DNA of 64,000 nt, taken from NCBI GenBank assembly GCA_024349245.1, contig JALDNG010000495.1, positions 384,980 through 448,979 on the forward strand. The letters run 5' to 3'. Source of the DNA: Neodontobutis hainanensis (lineage: Eukaryota; Chordata; Actinopteri; Gobiiformes; Odontobutidae). Each line of letters begins with the position of its first letter. Position 1 is the first letter of the stretch. Under the pieces are notes generated by a model. The model was not told the origin of the DNA. It made no database searches and saw only the letters and a program-made list of their open reading frames with translations. The position numbers and the translations under genes are program-made. Shown here piece by piece: positions 60,420 through 64,000 of the stretch.

Positions 60420-61400
60420 CTTGGTTTACACCTGGAGTACACCTGTGAGCAGGGCTAGTGACGGGACATCACTCTGAACCTGACAAACTGAGAGATCAGG
60501 GACAGGTGCAGTGCAAAGCAGAAGTCTGGAGGTTTTGTGAAAGTAAGACCATTAGAGCAGCATTGCCTGCTGACCGGAAACATGTGTCCTTAAAGGATCC
60601 TGGTTTATTTGTTCACATACAATGTGACGGAGAACATCGTGAGTAGAACCTCACACCTTAGGAACCAAACAGCAGTTCCATCAGGTTTATTTGAGATTTA
60701 CATCGACAAGAGGGGGGTCCTTCGAGGTGTCCTTAATGAATATAAGGCTAAAATTAAATTAGAATTGAATTTATGCAAATGTGGAATTAAATTAATTAGA
60801 GTTATAACCAACAAAGGTTTATGAATTGCACAAGAAATGCTGTAACTGTGAATTGAGGCTGGAGATGAGTTGGACCTGGTCTAAGGACTGGACAGAACAA
60901 ATAGCACTGAGCTGCTTTGAGCTGAAAAGGTGGGATCTACAACAGGATGTCATCCAAGGTAACACAGGTCTAGTTAACAGCACAACTAAAGCCTTTAAGA
61001 AAGAGCTTCACACTCTGCAGAAGGATTGGCAGAGGATTCTGGAATAGAGTAAGTGATTTTGACATGGTTTTAAAAAATAGATACAAAATATTTTGAAAGT
61101 GACTGAGACTTTAATTATGTATTGAGATGTACTTCCATGTCTTCCATGTCTTATAACTTTTGTTTGTATTGATTTCCATGTCTCCGGAGCTTGTTGGTGA
61201 GATTGATGGATGTGGCTATTGCTGGGTCAACATTCCTGGACATGCACCTGCCCAACGACTGTGGTCGAGGCTTTGACCTCAGATGAACACTTTGATATCT
61301 GAGGGACGTTAACATCTGCATGTTCACCAACGGGACAACAGCTCCAGGACGGATCATACTACAGTCCTAAGGATCCATATGGTTCATTGACGTTATGATG
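60420..61400 (+). other. 3' conserved blocks shared by elements A and B
   Basis: 60470-60640 (CAGGGACAGGTGCAGTGCAAAG...) and 61180-61380 (GAGCTTGTTGGTGAGATTGATGG...) are almost identical to 43340-43500 and 44060-44265 in element A. No frame stays open in both. The function is unknown; packaging or RNA structure is possible. Confidence 0.45.
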
Positions 61401-61931
61401 CTTAAGAGAATTGACTTTAATCATTAAGAATGTGCATATGTCTCACTCCATGTGTTTTTATTTCTATGACAGTGACAGGCCAGAGCTCTTGAGTCCGATG
61501 GGGCGACCAGCTTAAAGTCCGATGGGCCGACCAGCTTAAACTCTGGCATATTTTTCACGTTATTTTGGAGTGACACTGTGTTTTGATTTATGGACTTTTA
61601 TGAATTTGATTTTGAAGAATCAGTGCATGACTCTGTGGAGTCCCATTTGATTGTAAACATATCCCGTATAATCATTTTTGTCTTTGATTTGAAATGTGTT
61701 TGAGATTCAGTTGAAGTGATTACATATAGTTAATGCTTGATGTTTGTGTGTTGACGCCGCCTTGGGGCAAGGGGTGGACAAAGACTTTTTCCCAGCGTTA
61801 GGTCAAATGGTCAAGTGTACTTAGGCTAGGTCAGATGCCCTGCTGGGTTTTCGCTTTGTCAAAAGTAAACAACTCACACTCAAGCTAGTAGATTGTTTAT
61901 GCTAATTGTTATCAGCATAAAGAGGAGGGAA

Positions 61932-62295
61932 TGTTATAATAATTTTAATTCTTATGTTTAGAGTTACTGGGGGCTTATAGTTCTCCTCAGGTCATGTCAA
62001 ATTCATGTCATGTCCTTCGCTCTAATCCAAGCAGGAAGTAGACATAACAAGACTGAGACATGGCTTGTCACGGGACTCTTTCTCCTGGACCATTGTGAAC
62101 GCCTCTCACCGAGGACGTCACTGTGTTGTATATAATGCCATGTTATGTTTACATCTGGGAGCAAACCTTCCGCTGTAATATTGGACTGCTTTGCTCATCC
62201 TTGCAAGGATTAAAACTTGGCCATTGCTTGTTAAATTATAATCGGTCTCCGTGTCTCTCTGGTTAAATATATGGATATATAATATTCCTATAACA
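61932..62295 (+). repeat. element B 3' LTR
   Basis: 364 bp, about 99 % identical to the 5' copy, preceded by the purine tract AAAGAGGAGGGAA. Confidence 0.9.
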
Positions 62296-62368
62296 GTGGC
62301 TCCATTCCTAAGTCGGTATCCATAGCCAGTCTTGTTGATTATTTGGCTGAGGGGGTTCAGACCTACCA
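62296..62368 (-). mobile_element. non-LTR retrotransposon RT fragment, 5' piece
   Basis: On the minus strand VGLNPLSQIINKTGYGYRLR, which joins in frame to the YMDD piece at 54252. It is cut on its upstream side by a TA/CA microsatellite. Confidence 0.7.
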
Positions 62369-62387
62369 TATATATAAATATACATAT

Positions 62388-62434
<47 letters not shown>
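62369..62434. repeat. (TA)n/(CA)n microsatellite
   Basis: A simple repeat of TA with a short CA stretch. It ends the LINE homology. Confidence 0.95.
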
Positions 62435-62436
<2 letters not shown>

Positions 62437-62536
62437 CGGGAGAAAATCACAACGCTCCAACATTTAAGAAATCCGCTCCTTGCACCTGGCAAAATCACAC
62501 AGCTCCACTCTTAGCTCCGCTCCCACTCCCACAAAA

Positions 62537-62781
62537 AAGACATATGCAGAAGTATAAATGCTCACGACGGCGTTGCCTACGTGCGTAGCCTACGACGTAA
62601 GGCCGTTTTAGACTTCTGCGTCGGGTGTACGCCGTAGTGTACGTTGTAGGCTACGCACGTAGGCTACGCACGTAGGCTACGCACGTAGGCTACGCACGTA
62701 GGCTACGCACGTAGGCTACGCACGTAGGCTACGCACGTAGGCGACGCCGTCGTGAGCATTTATACTTCTGCGTATGTCCGT
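62537..62781. mobile_element. hairpin MITE with 13-bp palindromic minisatellite
   Basis: The outer arms ACATATGCAGAAGTATAAATG and its near-complement CATTTATACTTCTGCGTATGT enclose CTCACGACGGCG and its complement. Inside, about seven copies of GTAGGCTACGCAC stand in tandem (about 62646-62740). It may be a Harbinger-type MITE, going by similar fish elements (memory only). Confidence 0.7.
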
Positions 62782-63318
62782 TTTGCTCTGCAGTACACCA
62801 CCAAAACGCTAGTTGACGCGAGCGGGTTCCACTGTGTTTGAAACAACATTTCAGTCACCCCATGGAATTGTGCCATGGCAAAACAACATTGTGTGTCGTG
62901 GTCAACTTGGTGTTTAAATTGTATTGGTGTAAAATATAATGCACCAATAAATAAACTATATACACACATTTTTTGATGTAAAAATATTAAAAACAGGTGC
63001 AATGAATTGTATATTAAAAATAGATGCAAAGGAGCAAACACAGACACATGTGCAACTATTGGTTACTGTTTATTTGCAATAACCTTCACACATTTTTTGA
63101 AACAGCAGTATTTTTTTTTTTTAATAAACAGTGTAAAGTACATACAAATATGGGCATGACAGTGCAATGTATAAATGTGCAATGATCTACAATTATCAAA
63201 AATAGATGCAAAAGAGAAACTTCACAAATGATGCAAACTACCGTATAACCTGCATGAATTGGTGTGAACAGACAATAATAAAAAAGTTAAAGTGCAAACT
63301 ATATACAAAAAAAAAAAA
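62782..63318. other. gene-free, A/T-rich interval
   Basis: GATGCAAA(G)GAG/AGTGCAAAC-like short motifs recur (about 63022, 63208, 63290, 63335). This looks like a 3' UTR or repeat sequence downstream of the minus-strand fragment. Confidence 0.4.
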
Positions 63319-63694
63319 CTAAAAAAAGCAAAAGTGCAAACTGCAGATACAGTGCATTTCTATATGCATTGCCTGCGCTCTGTGGTCCTCCGGCACCCTC
63401 CGCAGCAGATCTGCAACAGTTTGTCCAAACCGGTCGCTCTCATCATTGCCTTGACACAGTCTCTGTTGCAGCTCCACCCGCCGTTCCTCCAACTGAGCCT
63501 CCAACCGAGCAACCTGCACTTGGACCCAGTCATCTTTTTCTTTTCTCTTCCTTTCTTGTGCCATTCTTGGACTGGGGGACGGAAGAGATGGCTGGTGATG
63601 GGGGCTCTACCACTTGGTAATTGGTCATCACCGCTGTTGGCTGAAGGTCTCACATCCGATAAACCATTGGAGTTTGAGCTGGTATCAGTCCCAT
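63319..63694 (-). pseudogene. coiled-coil coding fragment, possibly Myb/SANT-like transposon protein C-terminus
   Basis: On the minus strand after an acceptor-like CATAATCACAG at about 63690: TSSNSNGLSDVRPSANSGDD, then after a one-base shift MAQERKRKEKDDWVQVQVAR, LEAQLEERRVELQQRL and TVADLLRRVPEDHRAQAM. The heptad-rich charged tail is like the C-terminus of Myb/SANT-type accessory proteins of Harbinger transposons, but no DNA-binding domain is in view. Confidence 0.4.
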
Positions 63695-64000
63695 CCTGTG
63701 ATTATGAAAGAAATAGCAAATAGTATAAGTTATAGATAAAATATGATGCATTCAGTGTTAAGTCATAGATAGATAGAGCTATAATAATTGCATATTCATA
63801 CATTGCAAATACTAAATTGTTGCATTTGTATTTTCTGTAAGCCAAATAAAATTACAATATTACATAAATACAACCCATTACATATAATTACAACCTATTG
63901 CACATGCTTTTTAACTCACATGTATATTATTTTTGCAAAAAAAATCAATACCCCATGTGGTAGCATTGCTAGTTAAGTTATCTAACCGAAACACAATAGA
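63695..64000. other. no recognisable gene
   Basis: AT-rich sequence, perhaps the intron upstream of the preceding exon. Confidence 0.4.

Larger units (their letters stand above)
54253..62295 (+). mobile_element. 8-kb non-coding LTR element B with exact tRNA-Pro primer site
   Basis: Identical-length LTRs (364 bp, TGTTATAATAA...CCTATAACA) with GTGGC on both sides (54248-54252 and 62296-62300). Joining the flanks restores the LINE frame (GYGYRLRNGAT|VSHLLYMDD in minus sense). The LTRs differ by about four bases. No gag, pol or env is recognisable, and the largest frames are about 150 codons on the antisense strand. It shares the internal layout with element A, but its LTRs are quite different in sequence. 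A solo LTR is inserted just after the primer site. Confidence 0.85.

Noticed and set aside
62118..62498. 126-codon minus frame as a gene
   Set aside because: It is a chimera of element B LTR, a LINE RT piece and a TA microsatellite.
62646..62740. CRISPR-like regular repeat
   Set aside because: 13-bp units without spacers in a vertebrate genome; a minisatellite in a hairpin element.

Overview
The window looks like a repeat-dense stretch of a teleost fish genome. The evidence is a set of fish-type elements: tRNA-headed SINEs, TTAA hairpin MITEs, an L2 LINE with an (AATCT)n tail, BEL/Pao and Ty3/gypsy elements, a Penelope GIY-YIG fragment, and the HECT-like and SAMD3-like families that teleosts carry in many copies. 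I see no ordinary housekeeping gene. The only host-style gene candidate is a two-exon THAP-domain fragment on the minus strand.

Region 1 (1-1849): a SINE inserted in a minus-strand gypsy gag remnant, then unrecognised DNA ending in a SINE-like tail.

Region 2 (1850-21105): the main discovery. This is a 19.3-kb DNA transposon with near-identical terminal inverted repeats, TAC...GTA ends and a 6-bp CCTAAG target duplication. It sits in the middle of a SINE-like tail that reads through once the element is removed. It carries four genes in alternating orientation: a HECT-type E3 ligase-like protein next to the left end (+), a C2H2/tnp2-DUF4218-like protein (-), a ten-exon SAMD3-like protein (+) that shares a short divergent promoter interval with it, and an integrase-type (rve) DDE transposase next to the right end (-). 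A 1.17-kb foldback MITE at 5664-6828 has the same kind of ends, a 6-bp duplication (CCTATC), and the same GTGGCC-N-CGAGAT subterminal motif, so it is a likely passenger of the same transposase. Two solo LTRs and two TTAA hairpin MITEs later landed inside the giant element.

Region 3 (21112-27384): mostly unrecognised DNA with a GDSL/SGNH-like exon, a fish interspersed repeat and the THAP fragment.

Region 4 (27385-49740): a transposon-in-transposon stack. An L2 LINE is split by a 1.2-kb hAT element (8-bp duplication) and by a BEL/Pao retrotransposon (663-bp LTRs, ACCAG duplication). The BEL/Pao is split by a Ty3/gypsy element (GACAAC duplication), whose integrase is split by a 7.3-kb LTR element with a tRNA-Pro-type primer site and no coding capacity that I can recognise (ACGGA duplication). 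LTR divergence falls from the BEL level to the innermost level, in agreement with the nesting order.

Region 5 (49741-64000): a Penelope GIY-YIG fragment, a minus-strand gypsy remnant with a SINE in it, and a minus-strand LINE reverse transcriptase fragment split by a second, related 8-kb non-coding LTR element (364-bp LTRs, exact 18-nt tRNA-Pro primer site, GTGGC duplication). That element itself contains a solo LTR. The window ends with a palindromic 13-bp minisatellite hairpin and a small coiled-coil coding fragment.

Many otherwise well-preserved reading frames are broken by single-base shifts at homopolymer runs. Some of these may be assembly errors rather than true decay. All family assignments are from reading the translations; no database search was run.
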